Positions 18,255 through 27,099 of a stretch of DNA of 64,000 nt are shown one piece after another; the first letter of the stretch is position 1; every line of letters starts with the position of its first letter. The DNA lies in contig CAVVIK010000005.1 in the NCBI GenBank assembly GCA_963748315.1, forward strand, positions 248,001 to 312,000, given 5' to 3'. The stretch is from DASPHG01 sp963748315. GTDB taxonomy: Bacteria; Actinomycetota; Thermoleophilia; Solirubrobacterales; Thermoleophilaceae. The position numbers and the translations under genes are program-made. The notes beneath the pieces were generated by a model. It searched no databases, was not told where the DNA came from, and was given only the letters and a program-made list of their open reading frames with translations.

Positions 18255-19457
18255 CTGGACGAGTGGCTGATCTCCGCCGCACAATCGCGGCCGCGGTTCC
18301 CGGCGGTGATTGCGCCCGGGAAGGCTCTGTCGTACTCGGAGCTGGCCGACGCCGCGTACACGCTGGCGGCCGACATGCCGCCGCTGCTTCCACTCACCCT
18401 TCCGGGGGGCGCCCAGTTTGCTGCGCTCCTGCACGCAGCCGCGCTGGCGGGCACCGCGATCGCGCCGCTCAACCCCGCGCTCCCGCAGCCGGAGCTTCCC
18501 GCCACCCTGCCGCCCGGAACGCTCGTCGTCATGCACACGTCGGGCACCAGCGGCGAGCCCCGACCGATCCCGCTTACGCGCACCAACTTCGAGGCGAGCA
18601 CCCGTGCGACCGCCGCTCATCTCGGCGTCGCCGCATACGACCGGTGGCTGTGCTGCCTGCCGATCTTCCACATCGGCGGCCTGTCGATCCTCATACGCTC
18701 GGCGCTCTACAGCACGACGGCGGTCGTGGAGGAGAAGTTCGACGCCAAGCGAGTGAAGGACCTGCTCGAAAGCCGCGAGGTGACGATCGCTTCGCTCGTG
18801 CCGACGATGCTCGCCCGCCTCCGCGATGCGGGATTCGAGCGCGCACCCGGCTTGCGCGCGCTCCTGCTCGGGGGCGGCCCCGTTCCGGACGAGCTCTTCG
18901 ACTGGGCGATCGCGGCCGGGCTGCCCGTGATGACGACGTACGGCATGACCGAGACGACGTCGCAGGTCGCGACGAGCGATATCGGCACTCGCGCGGCGCG
19001 GCGGCTACCGGGCGTCGAGCTCGAGATCGCGGAGAACGATGAGATCCTCGTGCGCGGGCCGATGGTCGCGGCGGACGGCTGGCTGCACACCGGCGACCGC
19101 GGCACGCTGACCGACGACGGGCTGCTCGAGGTCCACGGCCGGATGGACGACCTGATCGTCACGGGCGGCGAGAACGTGGCAGCGGCCGAGGTCGAGGCCG
19201 TGCTCCTCGAGCACCCCGAAGTGAACGACGCGGCGGTGATCGGAGTCGAGGACGAGGAGTGGGGAAGAGCGGTCACCGCCTTCGTGGTGGCAACCGCGAC
19301 GGAGGAAGAGATTGCCGCGCATGCGCGCGCGAGACTCCCCGGCTTCAAGGCGCCGAAGCGCATCCACGTGGTCGGCGAGCTGCCCCGGACCGCGTCCGGG
19401 AAGGTCCAACGGGCCCAGCTAGAGTCCCGCGCCCATGATCTACGACAACGACGCTGA
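18255..19457 (+). CDS. menE: o-Succinylbenzoate-CoA ligase
   Basis: Acyl-adenylate-forming enzyme. The phosphate-binding loop HTSGTSGEPRPIPLT, CLPIFHIGGLS, TTYGMTETTSQVA, LHTGDRG and the C-terminal GKVQRAQL (catalytic Lys region) are all visible. About 400 residues, somewhat shorter than usual, mainly at the N-terminus. No ATG/GTG/TTG precedes the recognisable N-terminus DEWLISAAQSRPRFPA in frame. A CTG at 18255 is the best visible start; a sequence error is possible. The 3' end overlaps ilvC by 23 bases. Confidence 0.82.
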   Translation: MDEWLISAAQSRPRFPAVIAPGKALSYSELADAAYTLAADMPPLLPLTLPGGAQFAALLHAAALAGTAIAPLNPALPQPELPATLPPGTLVVMHTSGTSGEPRPIPLTRTNFEASTRATAAHLGVAAYDRWLCCLPIFHIGGLSILIRSALYSTTAVVEEKFDAKRVKDLLESREVTIASLVPTMLARLRDAGFERAPGLRALLLGGGPVPDELFDWAIAAGLPVMTTYGMTETTSQVATSDIGTRAARRLPGVELEIAENDEILVRGPMVAADGWLHTGDRGTLTDDGLLEVHGRMDDLIVTGGENVAAAEVEAVLLEHPEVNDAAVIGVEDEEWGRAVTAFVVATATEEEIAAHARARLPGFKAPKRIHVVGELPRTASGKVQRAQLESRAHDLRQRR

Positions 19458-20424
19458 CCTCGCGAAGCTCGACGGCAAGACCGTCGCGATCCTCGGCTAC
19501 GGCTCCCAGGGCCACGCCCACGCCCTCAACCTGAAGGAGTCAGGCGTAGACGTGGTGGTCGGCCTCCGCGAGGGCTCGAGCTCGGTCGACAAGGCGCAGG
19601 CCGACGGCCTCGAGGTCCTGTCCGTCGCGGACGCCGCGAGCCGCGGCGACATCGTCATGGTCCTGCTCCCCGACGAGAAGCAGGCCGAGATCTGGGAGGC
19701 CGAGATCGCGGACGGGATCGGACCCGGGAACCTGCTCCTGTTCGCGCACGGGTTCTCGATCCACTTCGGCCAGATCGAGCCCTCCAGCGAGGTGGACGTC
19801 GGGATGATTGCGCCCAAGAGCCCCGGCCACCTAGTCCGGCGCCAGTTCAAGGACGGCAACGGCGTCCCCGGCCTCGTCGCCATCCACCAGGACGCTACCG
19901 GCGAGGCGCGCGACCTCGTCCTCGCTTACGCGAAGGGGATCGGCTGCACCCGAGCCGGCGTAATCGAGACCAGCTTTCGCGAGGAGACCGAGACGGATCT
20001 GTTCGGCGAGCAGGCCGTCCTGTGCGGCGGCGTGACCGAGCTTGTCCGCGCCGGTTACGAGACGCTCGTCGAGGCCGGCTACGACCCGCGGCTCGCCTAC
20101 TTCGAGTGCCTCCACGAGCTCAAGCTGATCGTCGACCTGATGTATGAGAAGGGCATCTCGGGGATGCGCTATTCGATCTCGAACACTGCGGAGTACGGCG
20201 ACCTGACGCGCGGGAAGAAGATCATCAGCGAGCCGACGCGCGAGGCGATGAAGCAGATCCTCGCCGACATCCAGTCGGGTGAGTTCGCGAGGGAGTGGAT
20301 CGCGGAGAACCGCGCCGGCCAGGAGAACTTCAACCGGATGCGCGAGGAACAGAAGAACCACCAGATCGAGCGCGAGGGCAAGGAGCTCCGCGCGATGATG
20401 GACTGGATCGACACGGAGTTCTGA
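19435..20424 (+). CDS. ilvC: Ketol-acid reductoisomerase (class I)
   Basis: 329 residues, the length of short class I KARI. Cofactor loop GYGSQGHAHALNL near residue 21, with the NADP-type loop GLREGSSS further on. The metal-binding domain holds DLFGEQAVLCGG (Asp/Glu ligands), EAGYDPRLAYFECLHELKLIVDL and SNTAEYGD. Second step of branched-chain amino acid synthesis. It lies 12 kb from ilvBN with the menaquinone locus between, and its start lies inside the end of menE. Confidence 0.93.
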   Translation: MIYDNDADLAKLDGKTVAILGYGSQGHAHALNLKESGVDVVVGLREGSSSVDKAQADGLEVLSVADAASRGDIVMVLLPDEKQAEIWEAEIADGIGPGNLLLFAHGFSIHFGQIEPSSEVDVGMIAPKSPGHLVRRQFKDGNGVPGLVAIHQDATGEARDLVLAYAKGIGCTRAGVIETSFREETETDLFGEQAVLCGGVTELVRAGYETLVEAGYDPRLAYFECLHELKLIVDLMYEKGISGMRYSISNTAEYGDLTRGKKIISEPTREAMKQILADIQSGEFAREWIAENRAGQENFNRMREEQKNHQIEREGKELRAMMDWIDTEF

Positions 20425-20425
20425 C

Positions 20426-20824
20426 GTGACGGGCGAGTGGCTGCCGCCCAAGGCGCCCGGCGGGGACGAGCCGCTCCCGGCGCCGCCGCCCGAGGTTCCC
20501 CAGCAGCCGCCGCCCGGTTACTGGCAGCCGCAGCAGACCCCCGGGCCGCCGCAGCCGCCGAACAACGAGGCCGTCGCCGGCTTCACGTGCGCGATCATCG
20601 GCATCAGCCTGCTCTTCTTCACGGGCGGGCTCTCGACGCTCGTCTCGCTGGCCCTCGGCATCGTTGCGATCCCGTACTCGCGCAAGGGAAAGGACAACGT
20701 GGACGCGGGTCGGACCCCGAAACACAGGAACCTCGCCAGCGCGGGCTTCGTGATCGGGATCGTGACCGCGATCCTCTCCCTAATTGCGACGATCGGCTGG
20801 GTGCTCCTCATAACTCTCGCCTGA
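20426..20824 (+). CDS. DUF4190-like small membrane protein with proline-rich N-terminus
   Basis: 132 residues from GTG 20426, two bases after ilvC. The first 50 residues are Pro/Gln-rich (PPPEVPQQPPPGYWQPQQ) and probably disordered. Two membrane segments follow (ISLLFFTGGLSTLVSLALGIVAI and FVIGIVTAILSLIATIGWVLLI) with a basic loop between. The layout matches DUF4190-type actinobacterial proteins; function unknown. Confidence 0.7.
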   Translation: MTGEWLPPKAPGGDEPLPAPPPEVPQQPPPGYWQPQQTPGPPQPPNNEAVAGFTCAIIGISLLFFTGGLSTLVSLALGIVAIPYSRKGKDNVDAGRTPKHRNLASAGFVIGIVTAILSLIATIGWVLLITLA

Positions 20825-20849
20825 GGCCCTCGGTATCGTGGGCCGCCCG

Positions 20850-22028
20850 ATGGCGAACCCGTATGTAAAGCAGTACTTGATGGCCGCCGGACCCACGCCG
20901 CTGCCGCCGCGGGTCTCGCAGGTGATGGCCGAGCCGATCATGTACCACCGCGCCCCCGCCTTCGTCGAGGTGTACGCCCGCTGCCTCGACGGGCTGAAGG
21001 GGGTGTTCCAGACCCAGAACGACGTGCTGTGCTTCGCCGCTTCAGGGACCGGTGGAATGGAGTCGGCCGCTGCGAACTTGATTCGGCCGGGCAACGAGGT
21101 CCTGGTCGCGTCCTGCGGCAAGTTCGGGGAGCGCTTCGTGGAGCTCGCCGAGACTTGGCAGGCAAAGGTCGTCCACCACGACGCCGGGTGGGGCAACAAG
21201 GTCGAGCCGGCGGATCTCGACCGGCTGCTCGGCGAGAACCCGGGCATCGAGCTCGTGTTCACGACCTTCTCGGAGACTTCGACCGGCGTCCTGAACGACG
21301 TCCAGGCGCTCACGCAGGTCGCGCATGAGCACGACGCACTGATCGTGATCGACGCGATCTCCGGCCTGGGCGCGGTTCCGCTGCCGCAGGACGAGTGGGA
21401 CGTGGACGTGGTCGTCGCCGGCTCGCAGAAGGCGCTGATGTGTCCGCCGGGGCTGGGCTTCGCGAGCCCGAACGAGCGCGCGCTCGCACGCGCCGCCGAG
21501 GGTGGAGGCCCGCGCTACTACTTCGACTGGAACCGCACGGCCAAGGGCCAGCGAAAGGACCCGCCGGACAGCCCATTCACGCCCGCCGTGACGCTCTTCA
21601 TGGCGCTCGACGTGGCACTCGAGCTCATTCAAGAGGAGGGCCTCGACGAGGTCTTCGAGCGCCACCGCCTGCTCGGGCGAGCGACGCGGCAGGCGGTCAA
21701 GGGGCTCGAGCTCGACCTGTTCGGCCCCGAGGACGAGAACTCGAACGTCGTGACCGCGATCAAACTGCCGGAGGGCATCGACGGCGCGAAGGTGCCCAAG
21801 ACGATGCGCGACAAGTACGGCATCACGATCGCGGGCGGCCAGAACCAGCTCAAGGGCAAGATCGCCCGCATCGCGCACTGCGGCTACTACGGCGCGTTCG
21901 ACATCGTCACCACGGTCGCCGCGCTCGAAATGACGCTGAAGGAGCTCGGCGCCGACGTCGAGCTGGGCGCGGGCGTCTCCGCTGCGCAGCGGGTGTTCCT
22001 GGAAGCCGGCGTGCCCGTGCCCGCGTGA
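20850..22028 (+). CDS. Class V aminotransferase, probable phosphoserine aminotransferase
   Basis: PLP enzyme of the alanine-glyoxylate/serine-pyruvate type, 392 residues from ATG 20850 (GTG 20838 is an alternative). Key pieces: AAGPTPLPPRV, ASGTGGMESAAANL, VIDAISGLGAVPL (PLP Asp) and VVAGSQKALMCPPGLGF with the Schiff-base Lys. The stop overlaps the GTG of serA (GTGA). From that coupling I infer it supplies the transamination step after SerA in serine synthesis; by sequence alone it could be serine-glyoxylate aminotransferase. Confidence 0.8.
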   Translation: MANPYVKQYLMAAGPTPLPPRVSQVMAEPIMYHRAPAFVEVYARCLDGLKGVFQTQNDVLCFAASGTGGMESAAANLIRPGNEVLVASCGKFGERFVELAETWQAKVVHHDAGWGNKVEPADLDRLLGENPGIELVFTTFSETSTGVLNDVQALTQVAHEHDALIVIDAISGLGAVPLPQDEWDVDVVVAGSQKALMCPPGLGFASPNERALARAAEGGGPRYYFDWNRTAKGQRKDPPDSPFTPAVTLFMALDVALELIQEEGLDEVFERHRLLGRATRQAVKGLELDLFGPEDENSNVVTAIKLPEGIDGAKVPKTMRDKYGITIAGGQNQLKGKIARIAHCGYYGAFDIVTTVAALEMTLKELGADVELGAGVSAAQRVFLEAGVPVPA

Positions 22029-23627
22029 GCGCGCCCCGGGTCCTCGTCAAGGAGAAGATCGGCGACAGCGGCGTCCAGCTGCTGCGCGACGCCGGCTTCG
22101 ACGTCGAGCTCGGGGTCGACTGGGAGGACGGCGAGCTAGAGCGCCGGATCGGCGAGTTCGACGGCATGCTGATCCGCTCGGCCACGAAGCTCGACGCCGA
22201 GCTGATCGCCAAGGCGGAGCGCCTGCGTGCCGTGGGCCGGGCCGGCGTCGGCGTGGACAACGTCGACGTGGACGCGGCGACGAAGCGCGGCATCATCGTT
22301 GCGAACGCGCCCCAGTCGAACGTGATCACCGCCGCCGAGCACACGGTCGGCATGCTGCTCGCGCTCGCGCGGAACATCCCTCAGGCGCACTCGGCGCTCG
22401 TCGGCGGCGCATGGGATCGGTCGAAGTACTCGGGCACCGAGGTGTACGAGAAGACGCTCGGCGTGATCGGCTTCGGCCGCATCGGCCAGCTCGTCGCACA
22501 GCGCGCGCTCTCGTTCGGGATGCGCGTCGTCGCGTTCGACCTCTACGTGGGCGAGGAGCGCTTTCGCGATGCCGGCGTGGAGCGCGCGGAGACGTCCGAC
22601 GACCTGTATGCGGTCGCCGACTTCATCACGATCCATCTACCCGTCACGCCGGAGACCGAGAGCTGGCTGAACGCGGACGCCTTCGCGAAGATGAAGGACG
22701 GCGTGCGTGTGATCAACGTTGCGCGCGGCAAGCTCGTGGTCGACGACGACCTGAAGGCCGCGCTCGACTCGGGCAAGGTCGGCGGCGCGGCGCTCGACGT
22801 CTTCCGCGACGAGCCCGCCACCGACCACCCGCTCTTCGGCTATCCCAACGTCGTCGTCACTCCGCACCTCGGCGCATCGACGGCCGAGGCGACCGACCGC
22901 GCCGGCTACCAGGCCGCCGAGCAGGTCGTGGCGGCGCTGACCGGCGGGGCCGTGACGACCGCCGTCAACCTTCCGGCCGTGGCCCCCGAGGACATCGAGG
23001 CGCTCGGCCCGTACCTACCGCTGTCGCTCGGGCTCGGCCGGGTCGCCGTCGCGCTGGCGGACGGCGCGGTGGATGGGCTCGAGGTCGAGTACCTCGGCCG
23101 GATCGCCGAGCGCGACACGCGCCCGCTGACCGTGCAGGTGCTCAAGGGCGCTCTCACGGGCCACACCGAGGAGGACGTGAACGACGTCAACGCCCCGGGC
23201 ATCGCGGCCGAGCGCGGCATCGAGGTCGCCGAGACGCGCCGGTCGGAGGCGCGCGACTTCTCGGACCTCGTGCGCGTCACGGTCGTGAGCGGATCGGACG
23301 CGCACGCGCGTAGTCGGGACAGTGCTCGGCTCACGCCACCGGCCGCACCTGCTCGAAGCATGGGGCTCTCGCTTCAACGTCCAGCTCGAGCCGCACCTCG
23401 CGGTCTTCCGCTACAGGGACCAACCTGGGATGCTTGGCCGCGTGGGCACGATGCTCGGCGACGCCAGCGTGAACATCGTCTCGGCCGCCGTCGGCTGGAA
23501 GCCGGACGAGAACGCGGGCGACGAGGCCGTGATGGTCGTGACGGCGGACGCAGCGATCCCGCAGGAGGTCGTTGACGGGATCGTCGCGACCGATGGGTTC
23601 GTGGCCGGCCGCACGGTGAGCCTCTGA
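22025..23627 (+). CDS. serA: D-3-phosphoglycerate dehydrogenase (frameshift near 23300)
   Basis: First enzyme of serine synthesis. Substrate domain (RSATKLDAELI, GRAGVGVDNVD), NAD domain (GVIGFGRIGQLVAQRA), catalytic region (VINVARGKLVVDDDL and the His of TPHLGASTAEA), then the intervening domain and a C-terminal ACT domain (AVFRYRDQPGMLGRVGTMLGD). About 533 residues, the long SerA form found in Actinobacteria. A one-base frame change near 23300 separates VTVVSGSDAHA from VVGTVLGSRHRPH. GTG start overlaps the upstream aminotransferase stop. Confidence 0.9.
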
Positions 23628-24001
23628 TGCACCCGTTCCGTGCGGCTGTCGAGGCACGTGACATGGACGCCGGCCTTGCGCTGTTCGCGGACGACGCGAC
23701 GCTCGACAGCCCCGTCGCTTTCAAGCCGTTCGCCGGGATCGAGCAGGTCAGCGTCGTGCTACGCGCCGTCTTCGAGACGTTCGAGGACTTCCACTACACC
23801 GACGAGCTCGAGGGACCGGACGGCACCCACGCTCTGATCTTCGAGGCCCGCGTCGGCGACAAGTCCGTGCAGGGGCTCGACCTGCTTCGCACGGCCGACT
23901 CCGGGGAGATCAAGAACCTCACCGTCATGATCCGCCCGATGTCGGGCGTGATCGCCCTCGCCGAGGCGATGGCGCCCAAGGTCGGCCACTTGGCGAAGTA
24001 G
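23627..24001 (+). CDS. SnoaL/NTF2-like small protein
   Basis: 124 residues with an NTF2-like pattern: helix HPFRAAVEARDMDAGLALFADDATLDSPVAF and a final strand/helix GEIKNLTVMIRPMSGVIALAEAM. The ATG overlaps the serA stop (TGATG), and the next gene starts at its own stop, so serA and the following small genes form one transcript. Substrate unknown. Confidence 0.65.
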   Translation: MHPFRAAVEARDMDAGLALFADDATLDSPVAFKPFAGIEQVSVVLRAVFETFEDFHYTDELEGPDGTHALIFEARVGDKSVQGLDLLRTADSGEIKNLTVMIRPMSGVIALAEAMAPKVGHLAK

Positions 24002-24372
24002 TGGACTGGCGGCTCGAACTCGTTCAGGTCCCCGTCTCGGACGTCGACCGGGCGAAGGCGTTCTACACCGAGCAAGTCGGGTTCACCGCCGATCACGACC
24101 ATGCGGTCAGCGACGAGATTCGGTTCGTGCAGCTGACGCCTTCGGGGTCGGGATGCTCAATCGCGATCGGGACCGGGCTTGGCGAAATGGCGCCCGGCTC
24201 TGTCGAGGGACTGCAGCTGGTCGTCTCAGACATCGAGGCCGCGCGTGAGGAGCTCGCCGAGCGCGGCGTCGAGGTCAGCGAGGTCCAGGAGTTCCCCTGG
24301 GGCAAGTTCGTCTTCTTCGCCGACCCCGACGGCAATCGGTGGGCCGTGCAACAAATACCCGCCCGGAACTAA
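24001..24372 (+). CDS. Glyoxalase/bleomycin-resistance (VOC) family protein
   Basis: 123 residues from GTG 24001. A single VOC module pair is visible: QVPVSDVDRAKAFYTEQVGF at the N-terminus and FFADPDGNRWAVQQIP at the C-terminus. These are typical of actinobacterial VOC proteins. Metal ligands are not fully canonical, so the reaction cannot be stated. It is coupled to its neighbours by overlapping stop and start codons. Confidence 0.75.
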   Translation: MDWRLELVQVPVSDVDRAKAFYTEQVGFTADHDHAVSDEIRFVQLTPSGSGCSIAIGTGLGEMAPGSVEGLQLVVSDIEAAREELAERGVEVSEVQEFPWGKFVFFADPDGNRWAVQQIPARN

Positions 24373-25388
24373 TGCGGGCGCTCGTCATCACGCAGCACGG
24401 GCCGCCTGAGGTCCTGAAGATCCTCGACCGACCGGATCCCGAGGTCGGCCCGGGGCAGGTGCGGATCGCCGTCAAGGCGGCCGGGGTGAACTTCTCCGAC
24501 CTGCTCGCGCGCACCGGCATGTACCCGGACGCGCCGAAGCCGCCCTCGGTGATCGGCTACGAGGTGGCGGGCGACGTCGAGTCCGTGGGCGACGGGGTCG
24601 AGGACGTGAAGCCGGGCGACCGCGTGATAGCGGGCACGCGCTTCGGCGGCCAGGCTGAGCTTGCGGTCACCGAAGCGGGGAACGTCTTTTCGCTTCCGGA
24701 CGGGTGGAGCTACGAGAAGGGGGCCGCGGTACCGGTCGTCTATGTCACGGCGTACGCCGGAATGATCCGTTACGGCAACGTGTTCCCTGGGGAGCGCGTG
24801 CTGATCCACGCCGCCGCCGGCGGAGTGGGCATCGCCGCGACGCAGATTGGAAAGCACCTCGGCGCCGAGCTGTACGGCACGGCGTCCGCCTCCAAGCACG
24901 ACGCGGTCCGCGGCTTCGGGATCGAGCACCCGATCGACTACCACTCGCAGGACTTCGTCAAGGAGATCCGCCGCATCACGGGCGAGAAGAAGCCGCTCGA
25001 CCTCGTCATGGACGCCGTCGGCGGCAATAGCTTCCGCAAGAGCTGGTCGCTGCTTCAGGCCGGCGGCCGGCTGGTTGCGTTCGGAGTCTCGGAGAGCGGG
25101 GGAGGGGAGCGCCGCCAGATCGGCAAGGCGCTGAAGATGCTCGCCACCAGCCCGGTCTTCCCCGTCCTCACCATGATGCGCGATTCGAAGTCGGTGATCG
25201 GGCTGAACATGCTCACGCTTCAGGACGCCAAGGGGTTGAGCGACTATCTCCAGCCGCTGACCGAGCTGATGGAGAAGGGCGTGATCGACCCGGTCGTATC
25301 CGAGGCCTTCCCGGTCGAGCGCGCCGCGGACGCGCACCGCTACCTGAGCGAGCGCAAGAACATCGGAAAAGTGGTTTTGACGCTGTAA
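24372..25388 (+). CDS. NADPH:quinone oxidoreductase (zinc-independent MDR family)
   Basis: 338 residues. Features of quinone oxidoreductases: AAGVNFSDLLARTG, GYEVAGDVESVGDGV, the nucleotide-binding AAAGGVGIAATQIGKHLGA, DLVMDAVGG and LQAGGRLVAFG. No structural zinc cysteine cluster is present. It starts in a TAATG overlap with the VOC gene and ends 11 bases before the leucine leader peptide. Likely reduces quinones or enones with NADPH. Confidence 0.8.
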   Translation: MRALVITQHGPPEVLKILDRPDPEVGPGQVRIAVKAAGVNFSDLLARTGMYPDAPKPPSVIGYEVAGDVESVGDGVEDVKPGDRVIAGTRFGGQAELAVTEAGNVFSLPDGWSYEKGAAVPVVYVTAYAGMIRYGNVFPGERVLIHAAAGGVGIAATQIGKHLGAELYGTASASKHDAVRGFGIEHPIDYHSQDFVKEIRRITGEKKPLDLVMDAVGGNSFRKSWSLLQAGGRLVAFGVSESGGGERRQIGKALKMLATSPVFPVLTMMRDSKSVIGLNMLTLQDAKGLSDYLQPLTELMEKGVIDPVVSEAFPVERAADAHRYLSERKNIGKVVLTL

Positions 25389-25399
25389 GCTGGAACCAC

Positions 25400-25453
25400 A
25401 TGTCGTTCCTGCTCGACCTGCGACTTCTCCTTCTCCCCCCTCGGGGGGAATGA
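25400..25453 (+). CDS. Leucine-rich leader peptide of the leu operon
   Basis: A 17-codon open frame (ATG at 25400, TGA at 25451) reads MSFLLDLRLLLLPPRGE. Seven of its 17 residues are leucine, including four in a row, and it sits 65 bases upstream of leuA. Leader peptides rich in the end-product amino acid are the sensors of ribosome-mediated attenuation, and leucine leaders of leuA are known in Actinobacteria. The ribosome would stall at the Leu run when charged tRNA-Leu is scarce. Too short to be judged by codon statistics, but composition and position are strong. Confidence 0.75.
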   Translation: MSFLLDLRLLLLPPRGE

Positions 25454-25490
25454 CGCGTGGCGGCCGCTGAAGCCGCGAGCACAGGAGAAG
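25424..25490 (+). promoter_or_regulatory. Probable leu attenuator / translational control element
   Basis: The Leu codon run CTTCTCCT (25424-25431) is exactly complementary to AGGAGAAG at 25483-25490, just upstream of leuA. Between them is a strong hairpin TCCCCCC/GGGGGGA (25434-25449) that overlaps the leader-peptide end. A ribosome stalled on the Leu codons would block the 8-bp long-range pairing, a switch of the kind described for leuA leaders in Actinobacteria. No clear T-run follows the hairpin, so control could act on translation rather than termination. Confidence 0.6.
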
Positions 25491-25517
25491 CGAGGTAGAG
25501 CACAGAAAGGGACCGAC

Positions 25518-27098
25518 ATGGCGAGAGACGAGAGCAACCGAGTAAAGATCTTCGACACCACGCTGCGCGACGGCGAGCAGTCCCCCGGGATCTCGCTCAA
25601 CCGCCACGAGAAGGTCGAGATCGCGAACCAGCTCGCCCGGCTCGGAGTCGACATCATCGAGGCCGGCTTCCCGATCACCTCGCCCGGCGACTTCGAGTCG
25701 GTCCAGGCGATCGCGCGCGAGGTGCACGGCCCCGTCATCTGCGGGCTCGCCCGCACCTCCGTGCAGGACATCGACGCCGCCTGGAACGCGATCAAGGACT
25801 CCGAGCGCCCGCGGATCCACACCTTCATCGCCACCAGCGACATCCACATCGAGCGCAAGCTTCAGACGACCAAGGACGACGTCAAGGGCCAGGCACGGGC
25901 GGCCGTCGCGCAGGCGAAGGGCTACACGGACGACGTCGAGTTCTCCCCCGAGGACGGGTCGCGTTCGGAAGTCGAGTACATGGCCGAGGTGATCCAGATC
26001 GCGATCGACGAAGGCGCGACCACGATCAACGTGCCAGACACCGTCGGCTTCACGATGCCGCACGAGTACAAGGCGATGTTCGAGGAGCTCTACCGCCTCG
26101 TGCCGGACCTCAAGAACGTGACCGTCTCGGTGCACTGCCACAACGACCTCGGGCTTGCGGTGGCGAACTCGTTCGCCGGGCTCCAAGCCGGCTGCCGCCA
26201 GGTCGAGTGCGCGATCAACGGCATCGGAGAGCGCGCGGGCAACACCTCGCTCGAGGAGCTCGTGATGCTGCTGCACACGCGCGAGTCGAGTGTCGATCTG
26301 TGGACCGGCATCAACACGAAGGAGATCGCGCGCACCAGCCGGATGGTCTCCCGTCTCACCGGCTACCCGGTGCAGCCCAACAAGGCGATCGTGGGCCGCA
26401 ACGCGTTCGCCCACGAGGCGGGCATCCACCAGGACGGCGTGCTCAAGGAGCGGACGACCTACGAGATCATGGACGCCACCACGATCGGGCTCGAGACGAA
26501 CTCGATCGTGCTCGGCAAGCACTCGGGCCGCCACGCGCTCCGGAAGGCGCTCGAGGAGCTGGGGTTCCAGGTCGAGGGCGCCGCGCTCAACACCGCCTTC
26601 AAGCGCTTCAAGGAGCTGGCGGACAAGAAGAAGAAGGTCACGGCGCTCGACCTCGAGGCGCTCGTCACGGACGAGATGCGCCAGGCGCCCGCGGCATACG
26701 CGATCGACTGGTTCGACGTCGAGGCGTCGTCGACCCGCGCGCCGCTCGCGAAGGTGGGCGTGCGCATGCCCGACGGCCACGTGGAGGAGGGGAGCTTCAC
26801 CGGCGACGGGCCGGTGGATGCCTTCTTCAGCGCGATCAACGCCGCCACGGGGATCGAGGCGCGGCTGAAGGAGTTTCACGTCAGCGCCGTCACGGGCGGA
26901 CGCGACGCGCTGGGGGAGGTCACCGTCCTGCTCGAGCTCGACGGAAAGCTCGCCTCCGGCCAGGGTGTGTCGACGGACATCCTCGAGGCCTCCGGCAAGG
27001 CCTACCTGCGCGCGCTCTCGAACGTGCAGGCGGACTCTCCGGTGGCCGAGGCGGAGCACCACCTCCGGGCCGAGACCGAAGCGGCTCCCTCCTCCTAG
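25518..27098 (+). CDS. leuA: 2-Isopropylmalate synthase
   Basis: First committed step of leucine synthesis. 526 residues: TIM-barrel catalytic domain with FDTTLRDGEQSPG (metal Asp), SVHCHNDLGLAVANSF (two metal His) and NGIGERAGNTSLEELV; linker VGRNAFAHEAGIHQDG; and a C-terminal LeuA dimer/regulatory domain (about residues 390-520) responsible for leucine feedback. A good AAAGGGA ribosome site precedes the ATG. The gene follows a Leu-rich leader peptide, consistent with end-product control. Confidence 0.95.
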   Translation: MARDESNRVKIFDTTLRDGEQSPGISLNRHEKVEIANQLARLGVDIIEAGFPITSPGDFESVQAIAREVHGPVICGLARTSVQDIDAAWNAIKDSERPRIHTFIATSDIHIERKLQTTKDDVKGQARAAVAQAKGYTDDVEFSPEDGSRSEVEYMAEVIQIAIDEGATTINVPDTVGFTMPHEYKAMFEELYRLVPDLKNVTVSVHCHNDLGLAVANSFAGLQAGCRQVECAINGIGERAGNTSLEELVMLLHTRESSVDLWTGINTKEIARTSRMVSRLTGYPVQPNKAIVGRNAFAHEAGIHQDGVLKERTTYEIMDATTIGLETNSIVLGKHSGRHALRKALEELGFQVEGAALNTAFKRFKELADKKKKVTALDLEALVTDEMRQAPAAYAIDWFDVEASSTRAPLAKVGVRMPDGHVEEGSFTGDGPVDAFFSAINAATGIEARLKEFHVSAVTGGRDALGEVTVLLELDGKLASGQGVSTDILEASGKAYLRALSNVQADSPVAEAEHHLRAETEAAPSS

Positions 27099-27099
27099 C

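Noticed and set aside
25389..25517. T-box riboswitch upstream of leuA
   Set aside because: No T-box sequence (TGGNACCGCG-like) or specifier hairpin; the leader-peptide model fits better.
24369..27062. 897-codon minus-strand frame opposite leuA
   Set aside because: Antisense shadow of high-GC coding sequence with no domain and repeated RR/LL/DV patterns; leuA and the oxidoreductase on the plus strand are certain.
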